This document shows, in pieces, positions 16,481 to 24,699 of a stretch of 64,000 nt of DNA. This DNA is from Rugamonas rubra (lineage in GTDB: Bacteria; Pseudomonadota; Gammaproteobacteria; Burkholderiales; Burkholderiaceae_D). The stretch lies in the NCBI RefSeq assembly GCF_900114705.1, contig NZ_FOTW01000008.1:62001-126000 (forward strand). The letters run 5' to 3'. The notes under the pieces were generated by a model. That model saw nothing but the letters and a program-made list of their open reading frames with translations. It was not told the DNA's origin and did not search any database. The position numbers and the translations under genes were made by a program. Every line of letters begins with the position of its first letter. Position 1 is the first letter of the stretch.

Positions 16481-16503
16481 AACCCGGTTTCAAGCGGGTT
16501 TTT
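16481..16503 (+). terminator. Hairpin with plus-strand T-tail between TetR and histidine kinase genes
   Basis: AACCCG (16481-16486) pairs with CGGGTT (16495-16500) and is followed by T on the plus strand. Both flanking genes run on the minus strand, where no T-run follows, so its role as a terminator is doubtful. Confidence 0.3.
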
Positions 16504-16532
16504 AGCGTGATTTGGCGCCACTTGGCCGGCTT

Positions 16533-17882
16533 CTAGGTCCGGCGGCAGGGGATGGTGAGCACCAGGCGGGCGCCGCGCGGTGTCGCGCCGTCCGCGCCGT
16601 CCATCCCGTCCATCCCGTCCTCGATGGCGATGGCGCCGCCGTGCAGTTGCAGCGCGCGCTGGGCGATCGCCAGGCCCAGGCCGTAGCCGCCGGCGGCGTG
16701 GTCGGCGTCGCGGCCGAGGCGGTAGAAGGGCTCGAAGACGCGGCCGCGCATGTCGGCCGGGATGCCGGGGCCGTCGTCCTGCACCACCACCGTCCAGTGG
16801 CCGGCGTCGCGCCGCGCCGCCGTCAGCACGATGCCGCCGGCGGCGTACTTGGCGGCGTTGCCCAGCACGTTGTTGACGGCGCGCGCCAGCAGGCGCTGGT
16901 CGCCGTCGGCGAGGCCGTCGGCGGCGCCGATGTGCGCCTCCAGCGTCTTGTCGCGCAGGCCGGCGGCGCAGCCGTCGGCGCAGGCGCGCAGCATCGCCGC
17001 CAGGTCGAAGGGCGCGCCCTGCGGCGCCTCGGCGTGGTCCAGCTTGTTCAAACTGAGCAGTTCGTTGACCAGCGCCTTCAGCTCGTCGACGTCGCCCTCC
17101 AGCGCCAGCAGGCGCGGCTCGAGCGCCGGATCGTCGGCCGCCGCGCGCAGCAGCTCCAGGCCGAACTCCAGCCGCGCGATCGGCGTGCGCAGCTCGTGCG
17201 AGACGGCGTGCAGCAGGTTCTTGCGCGTCTCCAGCAGCGTGGCGATGCGCTCGGCCATGTCGCCGATGCGCCCGGCCAGCGGCGCGATGCTCGAGGTTTG
17301 CCGAGGCGCCGGCCGCGCCGCCAGGTCGCCCCGGCCGAAGTCGTCGGCCACGCGCGACAGCGCCTGCAGGCCGCGCCAGTGCGAGCGCGACCACCAGCCG
17401 ATCGGCACCAGCAGGAACAGCGCGACGATGGCGAAGCGGATCGCCTCCATGCCGAGCGCCTCGCCGATGTCGATCGGCAGGCGCTGCACGTGGATCACCT
17501 CGGCGTCGCTGTCGATGTAGCGCGCGCCGGTCAGGTCGACGCGGCGGTAGAAGGCCTTGCCGGCCACGTCGAGCACGATGGCGCCGCGCAGCAGCTCGGC
17601 GCGGCGCCGCTCGGGCAGGGCGCCCAGCGCGGCCGGCAGCGCCAGCAGTTCCATGTCGGCGCCGGACACCTCGCGCACCTTGTTCAGGCGGGCCAGCCAC
17701 TCGTCGCTGGCGGCCCGATCGATGTACTGCTCGAGCAGGAAGATCTGGCCGGCCGCCTGGCGCGTGGCGATCTGTTCGAGCGGGTCGCCGAACAGGCGGC
17801 TGAAGGTGAAGTAGATGACGAAGGTGGCCAGCGTGATGGCCAGCATCACCAGCACGACGAAGCGCTGAAAGATGCGGTTCAA
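16533..17882 (-). CDS. RstB-like sensor histidine kinase
   Basis: A 449-residue membrane kinase. TM1 is MNRIFQRFVVLVMLAITLAT onward, a periplasmic sensor of about 110 residues follows, TM2 is AIRFAIVALFLLVPIGWW, then a HAMP linker, a dimerisation domain with His229 in HAVSHELRTP and a HATPase domain with N-box (NNVLGNAAKYA) and G-boxes (DDGPGIP, GYGLGLAIA). The order response regulator then kinase, three bases apart, and the overall form resemble RstAB. A DGMDGMDGADG insertion near the C-terminus, coded by a nine-base tandem repeat (about 16588-16622), lies between the last two strands of the ATPase fold. It probably senses an envelope signal; the neighbours are outer-membrane genes. Confidence 0.9.
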   Translation of the reverse strand: MNRIFQRFVVLVMLAITLATFVIYFTFSRLFGDPLEQIATRQAAGQIFLLEQYIDRAASDEWLARLNKVREVSGADMELLALPAALGALPERRRAELLRGAIVLDVAGKAFYRRVDLTGARYIDSDAEVIHVQRLPIDIGEALGMEAIRFAIVALFLLVPIGWWSRSHWRGLQALSRVADDFGRGDLAARPAPRQTSSIAPLAGRIGDMAERIATLLETRKNLLHAVSHELRTPIARLEFGLELLRAAADDPALEPRLLALEGDVDELKALVNELLSLNKLDHAEAPQGAPFDLAAMLRACADGCAAGLRDKTLEAHIGAADGLADGDQRLLARAVNNVLGNAAKYAAGGIVLTAARRDAGHWTVVVQDDGPGIPADMRGRVFEPFYRLGRDADHAAGGYGLGLAIAQRALQLHGGAIAIEDGMDGMDGADGATPRGARLVLTIPCRRT

Positions 17883-17885
17883 GGG

Positions 17886-18578
17886 CTATTCCCAGGCGGC
17901 CGGGCTGAACAGGTAGCCCTCGCCCCAGACGGTCTTGATGCGCTCGGCGCCGCCGTCGTCGAACTTGCGGCGCAGGCGCGAGATGCAGTTGTCGATGCTG
18001 CGGTCGAGGCCGTCGAACTCGATGCCGCGCATCTTCACCAGGATGTCGTTGCGCGACAGGACGCGGCCGGCCGCCTCGGCCAGGATCAGGAACAGCTTGA
18101 ACTCGGCGCCGTTCATGGCCACCTCGGCGCCGCGCCAGAACACGGCGCGGTCGGCGCGGGCGATGCGCAGCGCGCCCACCGTCAGGTCGGCGTTGGCCGG
18201 CGCGGCCGCCGCGCCGCGTTCGCCCCGGCGCAGCAGGGCGCGCAGGCGGGCCAGCAGCACGCGCGGCTGGATCGGCTTGTTGATGTAGTCGTCGGCGCCC
18301 TGTTCGAGGCCGGAGACCTCGTCGAACATGTCCTCGCGCGCGGTCAGGATCAAAATCGGCACCTCGCTGCGCTGGCGCAGCTGGCGGCACACCACCATGC
18401 CGTCCATGCCGGGCAGGGTCAGGTCGAGCACCACCAGTCCGGGCAGCGTGGCGTCGAAGCGGGCCAGCGCCAGGTCGCCGCGCGGCACCACGTCGACCTT
18501 GAACTCGTAGGCGTCCAGGTACTCCTTGACCAGCGCGGCCAGGCGCGCGTCGTCCTCCACCAGCATCACAGCGATCAT
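17886..18578 (-). CDS. RstA-like OmpR-family response regulator
   Basis: A 230-residue regulator starting MIAVMLVEDDARLAALVKEY. The receiver domain has the acidic pair ED (9-10 region), the phospho-acceptor Asp52 in VVLDLTLPGMDG, and the conserved Lys in DDYINKPIQP. The OmpR-type winged helix is C-terminal (EVAMNGAEFKLFLILAE, LDRSIDNCISRLRRKF). The ATG at 18578 has GGAGG just upstream. The kinase gene begins three bases after its stop, so they form one operon. Direct (A/G)TACA repeats in the divergent promoter region look like its binding sites and suggest control of itself and of the outer-membrane gene at 18779. Confidence 0.91.
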   Translation of the reverse strand: MIAVMLVEDDARLAALVKEYLDAYEFKVDVVPRGDLALARFDATLPGLVVLDLTLPGMDGMVVCRQLRQRSEVPILILTAREDMFDEVSGLEQGADDYINKPIQPRVLLARLRALLRRGERGAAAAPANADLTVGALRIARADRAVFWRGAEVAMNGAEFKLFLILAEAAGRVLSRNDILVKMRGIEFDGLDRSIDNCISRLRRKFDDGGAERIKTVWGEGYLFSPAAWE

Positions 18579-18647
18579 CCAGCCTCCATTGTTGGGCAGC
18601 CGTATTGTATAAGAGGCACTGCGCGGCGGGGGCATTCCGACAATCGC

Positions 18648-18686
18648 ATACATGGCCGTACATTTTCTATACAAATGGCGCGTACA
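18648..18686. promoter_or_regulatory. Candidate OmpR/RstA-type direct repeats in a divergent promoter
   Basis: Copies of (A/G)TACA start at 18648, 18658, 18669 and 18682, spaced 10-13 bases, in the 200-base gap between the response regulator (-) and the beta-barrel gene (+). The spacing near one helical turn is what OmpR-family dimers recognise; TACAT-N(6)-TACA resembles the published RstA box. Confidence 0.55.
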
Positions 18687-18778
18687 AATTGACGACAATT
18701 GCACGACACCGCGAGGAGGACTTCGGCGCCGGCCGTCTCTACCATTGGTCGCTCCTACCACCACTCGGAATCAATCCC

Positions 18779-19378
18779 ATGAAGCCTATCCTGAATACCC
18801 TGCTGTTCGCCGCCGCCACCGTCGCCACCGCCGCCTACGCCCCGCTGGCGCTGGCCGACGATTTCTATGTCGGCGTCAACATCGCCAGCAAGAGCGACGG
18901 CTACATCAACCAAACCGGCAAGGACGGCAAGACGACGCGCGCCGATGTCAAGGGTGGCGGCATCCCCGTCAAGGTCTACGGCGGCTACAATCTGTCGCCG
19001 GTGTGGGCGCTGGAGGGCGGTTACCAGCGTTTCGGCACCAACCATTTCGACCTGCCGCTGGGCGGCCAGCTCGGCGCCGAGGCGCACGCCTTCTATGCCG
19101 CCGCCAAGGGCACGCTGGCGTTGAACGAGCAGTGGTCGCTGTTCGGCAAACTGGGCGTGGCCCGCACCAGCTCGAAGATCACCTTGTCCGGTTTGGGCGC
19201 CGCCTCGGACAGCCGCAGCGCCAACCGCAACAGCCTGTATGCCAGCGTGGGCGGCGCCTATGCGATCACCCAACAGCTGTCGGTGCAGTTGGAGTGGGAT
19301 CGCTTCGGCAAGGTGGACAACGAGGGCATGGTCTCCAACCTGAACAACCTGTCGCTGGGCCTGCGCTACAGTTTTTAG
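18779..19378 (+). CDS. Outer-membrane beta-barrel protein, OmpA-like barrel fold
   Basis: A 199-residue protein with a signal peptide (MKPILNTLLFAAATVATAAY ... ALA) and an eight-strand barrel pattern: FYVGVNIASKSDG, VKVYGGYNLSPVWALEGGYQ, AFYAAAKGTLALNEQWSLFG, SLYASVGGAYAITQQLSV, and a terminal strand LSLGLRYSF ending in Phe as outer-membrane proteins do. It resembles the small OmpA/OmpW-type barrel families; no peptidoglycan-binding domain follows. It is divergent from the RstAB-like system, whose probable sites lie in its promoter, so it may be a regulated pore or envelope-integrity protein. Confidence 0.85.
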   Translation: MKPILNTLLFAAATVATAAYAPLALADDFYVGVNIASKSDGYINQTGKDGKTTRADVKGGGIPVKVYGGYNLSPVWALEGGYQRFGTNHFDLPLGGQLGAEAHAFYAAAKGTLALNEQWSLFGKLGVARTSSKITLSGLGAASDSRSANRNSLYASVGGAYAITQQLSVQLEWDRFGKVDNEGMVSNLNNLSLGLRYSF

Positions 19379-19452
19379 GCCGGCGCCGCCGGTTTAACCT
19401 TAGAATGCGGTGGGCTTGGCCCGCCGTGTTCCCCTATTATGAAAAGTCGCCG

Positions 19453-20226
19453 ATGATCAAGCTGTCCCCGCTGTTACTGCTGCTGGCCTGCGCGCCGGCC
19501 CTGGCCGACGAAGCCCGCGTCGCCATGCTGCCCGACGGCAGCACCGACATGTACGTCGGCATGGCCGTCGGCGCCCGCCTGGGCAGCGCCGACCTGAATG
19601 GGCATGGCCGCGGCAGCGTCATGCCGCTGCTGCAGGTGGAGTGGGCCAACGGCATCTTCATCGCCAACCTGACCACGCTGGGCCTGCATCTGTCGACCAC
19701 TCCGGGGCTGGAGTACGGCCCGTTTTTGGAAACGCGCGACAGCCGCCACCCGAACGACCGGCGCGGCCTGGCCGGCACCGAGACCATCGAAGGCAACCCC
19801 AACCTGGGCGCTTTCGTCAACTACTACCTGGGCGCGGAGGCGCGTCTAACCAGCTCGCTGTACTACGACAGCAACGCGCACGGCATCGGCCTGCACGTCG
19901 GCCTGCAAAAGAGCCTGCGGAACATCCTGCCGCACCACACCTTGACATTTTCGCTGGGCCTGTCGGCCGCCAACGGCCGCGTCATGCGCCAGCGCTACGG
20001 CGTGACGGCGGACGCCGAGCGCTACCCCGGCCTGCGCGGCTACCGCGCCACGGCCGGTCTGAGCAGCGTCGACGGCGGCGTCAATTGGAACTGGAAGCTC
20101 AGCCCCAGCTGGATGATCAACACCGCCGTCAACGCCAGCCGCTTCGGCGCCTCGGTGGCCGACAGCCCGACCGTCAGCCGCAGCAGCGTCGTCAGCGTGT
20201 CAACCGGCCTGGCCTACCGCTTCTAG
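19453..20226 (+). CDS. MipA/OmpV family outer-membrane scaffolding protein
   Basis: A 257-residue protein with a signal peptide (MIKLSPLLLLLACAPALA) and the MipA/OmpV barrel pattern: an early G-A-R-L-G strand, WANGIFIANLTTLGLHLS, PNLGAFVNYYLGAEARLT, SLYYDSNAHGIGLHVGLQ, RGYRATAGLSSVDGGVNWNW, and a final strand TGLAYRF. MipA bridges a murein hydrolase and a synthase in E. coli, but most homologues are simply outer-membrane proteins. MipA genes beside RstAB-like two-component systems are common in related genomes, in line with envelope sensing. It starts 75 bases after the barrel gene and is followed 15 bases later by an unknown exported protein, so the run looks like one operon. Confidence 0.85.
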   Translation: MIKLSPLLLLLACAPALADEARVAMLPDGSTDMYVGMAVGARLGSADLNGHGRGSVMPLLQVEWANGIFIANLTTLGLHLSTTPGLEYGPFLETRDSRHPNDRRGLAGTETIEGNPNLGAFVNYYLGAEARLTSSLYYDSNAHGIGLHVGLQKSLRNILPHHTLTFSLGLSAANGRVMRQRYGVTADAERYPGLRGYRATAGLSSVDGGVNWNWKLSPSWMINTAVNASRFGASVADSPTVSRSSVVSVSTGLAYRF

Positions 20227-20241
20227 CCGCCGCGCGCCGCC

Positions 20242-20958
20242 ATGCCCCGACCGCTCCGCCTACTGCTGCTGTGCGCCTTGCTGGCGCTGGCGCCGGGGCG
20301 CGCGCTGGCGCAGGCGGCCGAGGCCGGCGAGTCGGACTGGGTCGAGTACCGCGACGCCTACCGGCAGATGATCTGGTTCGAGAAGTACAGCAAGCCCAAG
20401 CAATTTTTGCTGAGCCACTACCGGGTCCGGCCGCGCGACAAGGGCGCCTCGCTCGACGGCCTGCGGCTCACGCTCAACAGCAAGGCCGGTAGCTTGAACC
20501 TGGCGCTGGACGCGCTGGGCCGCGCCGTCTTTCCGTTCTCCAAGGCCGCCTACGACGACAACGCCGCGTTGACCTTGAACCGCAAGGCCGGCCAGTTCCA
20601 CTTTGGTGCGTGGGTTTCCATCGCCACCCGCGCCGACGGCGTCTACGAGGCGGCCGACCTGCGCCTGGCCTGCGAGCAGCTGCTGGCCTATCTGCGCTAC
20701 GTCGGCGATGGCGGCGTCGGCGGCAAGAGTTGCGTCGGCGTGCAGTTCTCCTATGCCCGCCACGACGGCGAGGCCGAGGTGCGCCTGCGCCGCGCCGACC
20801 ACGGCCAGAGCGCGCTGCCGCCGCGCGAAGGCCCCGCCTTCCCGGGCGACGTGGTGAACAACCTACGCCTCTTCGTCTACCGCTTCGCCGCCGCGCCGGA
20901 GGCCGGCCAGCTGGTCACCCGCAACACGCCGCTGGCCATCGCCGCGCTGCTCGAGTAG
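20242..20958 (+). CDS. Exported protein of unknown function
   Basis: A 238-residue protein with a clear signal peptide (MPRPLRLLLLCALLALAPGR ALA) and a mature domain with no motif I recognise. It is rich in Arg/Tyr/Phe with alternating polar and hydrophobic residues, suggesting a beta-rich periplasmic protein (YRQMIWFEKYSKPKQFLLSH, LTLNSKAGSLNLALDA, SCVGVQFSYARHDGEAEVRL). Two Cys may pair. It follows the MipA gene by 15 bases and is probably translated from the same transcript; an accessory role for that envelope cluster is a guess. It could belong to a DUF2987-like family, but I cannot confirm this. Confidence 0.7.
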   Translation: MPRPLRLLLLCALLALAPGRALAQAAEAGESDWVEYRDAYRQMIWFEKYSKPKQFLLSHYRVRPRDKGASLDGLRLTLNSKAGSLNLALDALGRAVFPFSKAAYDDNAALTLNRKAGQFHFGAWVSIATRADGVYEAADLRLACEQLLAYLRYVGDGGVGGKSCVGVQFSYARHDGEAEVRLRRADHGQSALPPREGPAFPGDVVNNLRLFVYRFAAAPEAGQLVTRNTPLAIAALLE

Positions 20959-21017
20959 GGGGGGGCGGCGACGGCGCGCCGATTGACAATCCGCCGCAAA
21001 CGGAAGAGCATTCCATC

Positions 21018-21305
21018 ATGGAAGCGCGCCTCGCCAAAATCGAATCCGTGCAGGAACAGACCGTCAGGGCATTGGACCTGTTGCAGCGGCGTTTGGACGA
21101 TGGACTCCGGGAGTTGCATGCGGAAATCCGCGAGGCGCGCAGGGATGCCAGGGCGGACACCGACAAGGTGCGCAGCGAGGCCCGCCAGGACAACGAGAAG
21201 ACCCGGGACGAACTCGCCTCGGCGCTGAAATGGCTGGTCGGCCTGCACCTCGCCACGCTGCTGGCGGTGTTGGGCGGCCTGGCCAGGCTGGGCCATCTGC
21301 TCTGA
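21018..21305 (+). CDS. Small coiled-coil protein with a C-terminal membrane anchor
   Basis: A 95-residue protein starting MEARLAKIESVQEQTVRALD. It has about 65 residues of charged heptad-like sequence (LLQRRLDDGLRELHAEIREA, ARRDARADTDKVRSEARQDN) followed by one hydrophobic helix (LVGLHLATLLAVLGGLARLG). This layout resembles XhlA-like or tail-anchored coiled-coil proteins: a cytoplasmic coil held to the membrane. GGAAGAG at about 21002-21008 supports the ATG. It lies 59 bases after the unknown exported protein and may end that operon. No function can be assigned. Confidence 0.7.
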   Translation: MEARLAKIESVQEQTVRALDLLQRRLDDGLRELHAEIREARRDARADTDKVRSEARQDNEKTRDELASALKWLVGLHLATLLAVLGGLARLGHLL

Positions 21306-21310
21306 GCTGG

Positions 21311-21397
21311 CCGGCCGCATATCCGGCCGCATATGCATTTTATGCATATGGAAATGACTTTATATTATTTTGACGCATAGTTGCTTTCTTCTATGCT
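21311..21397 (+). promoter_or_regulatory. metY promoter with tandem 12-mer, 9-bp hairpin and -35/-10
   Basis: CCGGCCGCATAT is repeated in tandem at 21311-21322 and 21323-21334. CATATGCAT (21330-21338) then TTT then ATGCATATG (21342-21350) is a perfect inverted repeat. Downstream, TTGACG (21370-21375) and TATGCT (21392-21397) are 16 bases apart, a good sigma-70 promoter 40 bases before the metY start. The inverted repeat sits where an activator would bind. Confidence 0.6.
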
Positions 21398-21436
21398 GGG
21401 GCGGCGAATTTGGCAACACCACCCCAAGGAGATGCA

Positions 21437-22708
21437 ATGAAGCTGGAAACCATCGCCGTCCACGGCGGCTACACCCCCGACCCGACCACCCGCGCCGTCG
21501 CCGTGCCGATCTACCAAACGGTCGCCTACGCCTTCGACGACACCCAGCATGGCGCCGACCTGTTCGACCTCAAGGTGCCCGGCAACATCTACACGCGCAT
21601 CATGAACCCGACCCAGGACGTGCTCGAGCAGCGCGTCGCCGCGCTCGAGGGCGGCATCGGCGCGCTGGCGCTGGCCTCGGGCCAGGCCGCCGTCACCTAC
21701 GCCATCCAGACCATCGCCGAGGCGGGCGACAACATCGTCTCCGCCTCCACCCTGTACGGCGGCACCTACAACCTGTTCGCCCACACCCTGCCGCAGTTCG
21801 GCATCAGCACCCGCTTCGCCGACGCCGCCCGGCCCGAGACCTTCGCCGCGTTGATCGACGAGCGCACCAAGGCCATCTTCGTCGAGTCGATCGGCAACCC
21901 GCTGGGCAACATCACCGACATCGCCGCCATCGCCGCCATCGCCCACCAGCACGGCCTGCCGCTGATCGTCGACAACACCGTCGCCACGCCCTACCTGCTG
22001 CGCCCCTTCGAGCACGGCGCCGACATCGTGGTGCACTCGCTGACCAAGTACCTGGGCGGCCACGGCAACTCGCTGGGCGGCGCCATCGTCGACTCCGGCA
22101 AGTTCCCCTGGGCCGAGCACAAGGCCCGCTTCAAGCGCCTCAACGAGCCCGACGTGTCCTACCACGGCGTGGTCTACACCGAGGCGCTGGGCGCGGCGGC
22201 CTACATCGGCCGCGCCCGCGTGGTGCCGCTGCGCAACACCGGCGCCGCCATCTCGCCGTTCAACGCCTTCCTTATCCTGCAGGGCATCGAGACGCTGGCG
22301 CTGCGCATGGACCGCATCACCGAGAACGCGCGCAAGGTCGCCGAGTTCCTGCAGGCCCACGCCAAGGTCAAGTGGGTCAACTACGCCGGCCTGGAAAGCC
22401 ATCCCGACCACGCGCTGGCCGTCAAGTACCTGGGCGGCCGGCCGTCCGGCGTGCTGACCTTCGGCGTGCAGGGCGGCGTCGAGGGCGGCGCCCGCTTCCA
22501 GGACGCGCTGCGCCTGTTCACCCGCCTGGTCAACATCGGCGACGCCAAGTCGCTCGCCTGCCATCCGGCCTCGACCACGCACCGCCAGCTCGACGCGGCC
22601 GAGCTGGCCAAGGCCGGCGTCAGCGTCGACACGGTGCGCCTGTCGATCGGCATCGAGCACAGCGACGACCTGCTGGCCGACCTGGCGCAGGCGCTGGACG
22701 CCGTCTAG
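21437..22708 (+). CDS. metY: O-acetylhomoserine sulfhydrylase (MetY type)
   Basis: A 423-residue PLP enzyme of the Cys/Met metabolism family, making homocysteine from O-acetylhomoserine and sulfide for methionine synthesis. The start [20 protein letters not shown] and the segment [20 protein letters not shown] are family marks. The PLP lysine is Lys204 in [16 protein letters not shown], and the C-terminal [14 protein letters not shown] motif is present. Length fits MetY rather than the shorter MetB/MetC group. AAGGAG at 21426-21431 supports the ATG at 21437. The stop overlaps the stop of the convergent GGDEF gene by three bases (CTAG). Confidence 0.93.
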   Translation: MKLETIAVHGGYTPDPTTRAVAVPIYQTVAYAFDDTQHGADLFDLKVPGNIYTRIMNPTQDVLEQRVAALEGGIGALALASGQAAVTYAIQTIAEAGDNIVSASTLYGGTYNLFAHTLPQFGISTRFADAARPETFAALIDERTKAIFVESIGNPLGNITDIAAIAAIAHQHGLPLIVDNTVATPYLLRPFEHGADIVVHSLTKYLGGHGNSLGGAIVDSGKFPWAEHKARFKRLNEPDVSYHGVVYTEALGAAAYIGRARVVPLRNTGAAISPFNAFLILQGIETLALRMDRITENARKVAEFLQAHAKVKWVNYAGLESHPDHALAVKYLGGRPSGVLTFGVQGGVEGGARFQDALRLFTRLVNIGDAKSLACHPASTTHRQLDAAELAKAGVSVDTVRLSIGIEHSDDLLADLAQALDAV

Positions 22709-24303
22709 CCGGCCGCCTGGTACAGCGCGCCGCGGTCGCGCCCGGCCTTCTTGGCGGCGTACATCGCGCTGTCGGCGTGCTTGCTCAGCGCGGTCTGGTC
22801 GGCGCCGTGCTCGGGGTAGACGGCGATGCCGATGCTGGCCGAGATGTCGATGTGGTGGCCGTCGATCTGGTAGCCGGGCCGCAGCGCGGCGCACAGCTTG
22901 TCGCCCATGGCCAGCGCGGCGTGGGCGCTGCCGACGTGGCGCAGCAGCACGACGAACTCGTCGCCGCCGATGCGCGCCACCGAATCGGAGTGGCGCACGC
23001 TGCGCAGCAGGCGCTGCGCCACCTCCTTGAGCAGCAGGTCGCCGACGCCGTGGCCGAACTGGTCGTTGACCGGCTTGAAGCCGTCCAGGTCGATGAACAG
23101 CAGGGCCAGGTGCTGCTGGTCGCGGCGCGCCCCGGCCAGCGCCTGCTCCAGCCGGTCGGCGAACAGGGCGCGGTTGGCCAGGCCGGTCAGGCTGTCGTGC
23201 TGGGCCATGTGGCGCAGCGCCTGCTCGGCCTGCTTGCTGGCGGCCAGCGCGCGCGCCAGCCGGCGGTTGACGCGGTGGATGTAGAGGGCGATGGTGCCGG
23301 TCAGGCCGAGCAGCGCGGCGGCCGCGAACAGCCAGCTCAGGTCGGCCTTGGCGTCGGGCTGGTAGAGGAAGCCGCGTAGCGAAAAGCCGCGCGGCAGCAG
23401 GCCCAGGTCGGCGTAGGTGTCGGCGATGTGCAGCCAGCGCACCGGGTTCATGTAGCCGACCTCGATCAGGTCGGTGCGCATCAGCGGCTTCATCGCCGCC
23501 GCCTCGTACAGGTAGAACTCGCGGCTGTGGGGCCCCGGGTAGTGTTTGAGCATCATCTCGACCACCTCCTGCGGGTGGGCCACGGCATACTCCCAGCCGC
23601 GCAGGCTGGCCTGGCGGAAGGCCTGCACGCGGGCCGGATGGGCGGCGATCTCGGCCTCGGTGGTGAACAGGTTGTCGCCGTAGAAGTCGATGCCGGCGGC
23701 CAGCGGGCTGAGCAGGCGGTAGGCGAAGCCGGCCCGCTCCAGCAGATACGGTTCGGTGGTGGAGTAGGCGGTCATCGCGTCGACCTTGCCGTCGATCAGG
23801 TCCTGCGTCTTCTGGCTGTGCGGCAGTTGCACCAGTTGCTCGGCGCCTATGCCCTGCTGGCGCAGATAGGCCAGCAGCTCCTCCGACTGCGGCTCAACCA
23901 TCACGCGCTTGCCGACCAGGTCGCGCGGTCCGCTGTGCATGGCCGACTGGGCCACCAGCAGCACCGACGGCGAGTGCTGGAAGATCACCGCCAGCGCCAC
24001 CACCGGCTTGCCGGCCTTGCGCGCCAGCAGCAGGCTGCTGGTGCCGACGCCGAACTGGGCGCGGCCGTCGAGCACCCTTTGCAGCGTGTCGACGCCGCCG
24101 CCGCCGGCCTCGATGCGCACGTCGAGGCCGGCCTCGCGGTAGTAGCCCAGCTGCTGCGCGGCGTAGTAGCCGGCGAACTGGAAGGCGTGGCTCCACTTCA
24201 ACTGCAGGGTAACGGCGTCGAGGGCGTGCGCCGGCGCGGCCAGCGCGGCCAACGTCAGACAGCAGGCAAGCAAGAATCGATACGGCAAAAGTCCACCCCT
24301 CAA
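22705..24303 (-). CDS. Diguanylate cyclase with periplasmic NMT1/THI5-type solute-binding sensor
   Basis: A 532-residue fusion. After a signal peptide (LPYRFLLACCLTLAALAAPA) comes an NMT1/THI5-like binding domain (about 27-320: VTLQLKWSHAFQFAGYYAAQ, GGGGVDTLQRVLDGRAQFGV), one membrane helix (about 336-356, LSWLFAAAALLGLTGTIALY) and a cytoplasmic GGDEF domain. The motif IGGDEF is intact (446-450) and RHSD (437-440) is a perfectly spaced RxxD inhibitory site. It should make c-di-GMP in response to a small periplasmic ligand, perhaps a pyrimidine or thiamine precursor. The annotated TTG start at 24303 is uncertain; a TTG at 24288 preceded by AGGGG is as good. Confidence 0.92.
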   Translation of the reverse strand: MRGGLLPYRFLLACCLTLAALAAPAHALDAVTLQLKWSHAFQFAGYYAAQQLGYYREAGLDVRIEAGGGGVDTLQRVLDGRAQFGVGTSSLLLARKAGKPVVALAVIFQHSPSVLLVAQSAMHSGPRDLVGKRVMVEPQSEELLAYLRQQGIGAEQLVQLPHSQKTQDLIDGKVDAMTAYSTTEPYLLERAGFAYRLLSPLAAGIDFYGDNLFTTEAEIAAHPARVQAFRQASLRGWEYAVAHPQEVVEMMLKHYPGPHSREFYLYEAAAMKPLMRTDLIEVGYMNPVRWLHIADTYADLGLLPRGFSLRGFLYQPDAKADLSWLFAAAALLGLTGTIALYIHRVNRRLARALAASKQAEQALRHMAQHDSLTGLANRALFADRLEQALAGARRDQQHLALLFIDLDGFKPVNDQFGHGVGDLLLKEVAQRLLRSVRHSDSVARIGGDEFVVLLRHVGSAHAALAMGDKLCAALRPGYQIDGHHIDISASIGIAVYPEHGADQTALSKHADSAMYAAKKAGRDRGALYQAAG

Positions 24304-24690
24304 TGCGCCGACGCGACGGGCGGCTCGGTCGCGGCGGGCCGCCGCGTGATGAAATTATACGGTTGGGCCGGCGCGGCGTAGCCGCCGTGGCGGCGGCTGC
24401 GCTGCGCAAAGGCGCGAAACTGTTGCGTATCTGTCGCGTAATTGTTGCATCGGCGCGCATCCGTTGCGCGAAATGGCAAGCTTGCGCGCGCCGCCGGCGC
24501 GCCTTAGGGGGCCTGCAGGATGAATTGGCTGCGCAGGTCCTGGCGCATTTTCTTGATGTCGCCGCGCATCGCCCGGTAGTCGTCCGGGGTGCAGATGCGG
24601 CTCCTCAAGCTTGCCGATAATCGAAGGTGTACTATATTCGGAGGTGTTGATGCAGGCCGTACCGGAATTTCCGTCGATTGCTCATAGCTG
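24304..24690. other. Intergenic stretch with a truncated-gene stub
   Basis: Nearly 390 bases without an intact gene. The first 180 are GC-rich with repeated GTTGCG-like words and no clear signal. The part 24504-24602 reads as the end of a minus-strand gene (listed separately). From about 24605 to 24700 base composition turns AT-richer (a mosaic boundary), and this part must hold the promoter of the small plus-strand gene at 24700. Confidence 0.5.
24504..24602 (-). pseudogene. C-terminal stub of a lost gene
   Basis: On the minus strand about 33 codons read SRICTPDDYRAMRGDIKKMR then QDLRSQFILQAP and stop at 24504. Third-base G/C use is exactly that of native genes here (for example CGC ATC TGC ACC CCG GAC GAC TAC), but the frame loses this pattern upstream of about 24602, where AT-richer DNA starts. 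I read it as the 3' end of a native gene whose 5' part was replaced. I do not recognise the parent family. No start codon or ribosome-binding site is evident for a complete small gene. Confidence 0.45.
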
Positions 24691-24699
24691 GAGTGTCTT

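Noticed and set aside
20242..20958. Assignment of the exported unknown to a named DUF
   Set aside because: The resemblance to DUF2987 is too weak to call without a profile search.
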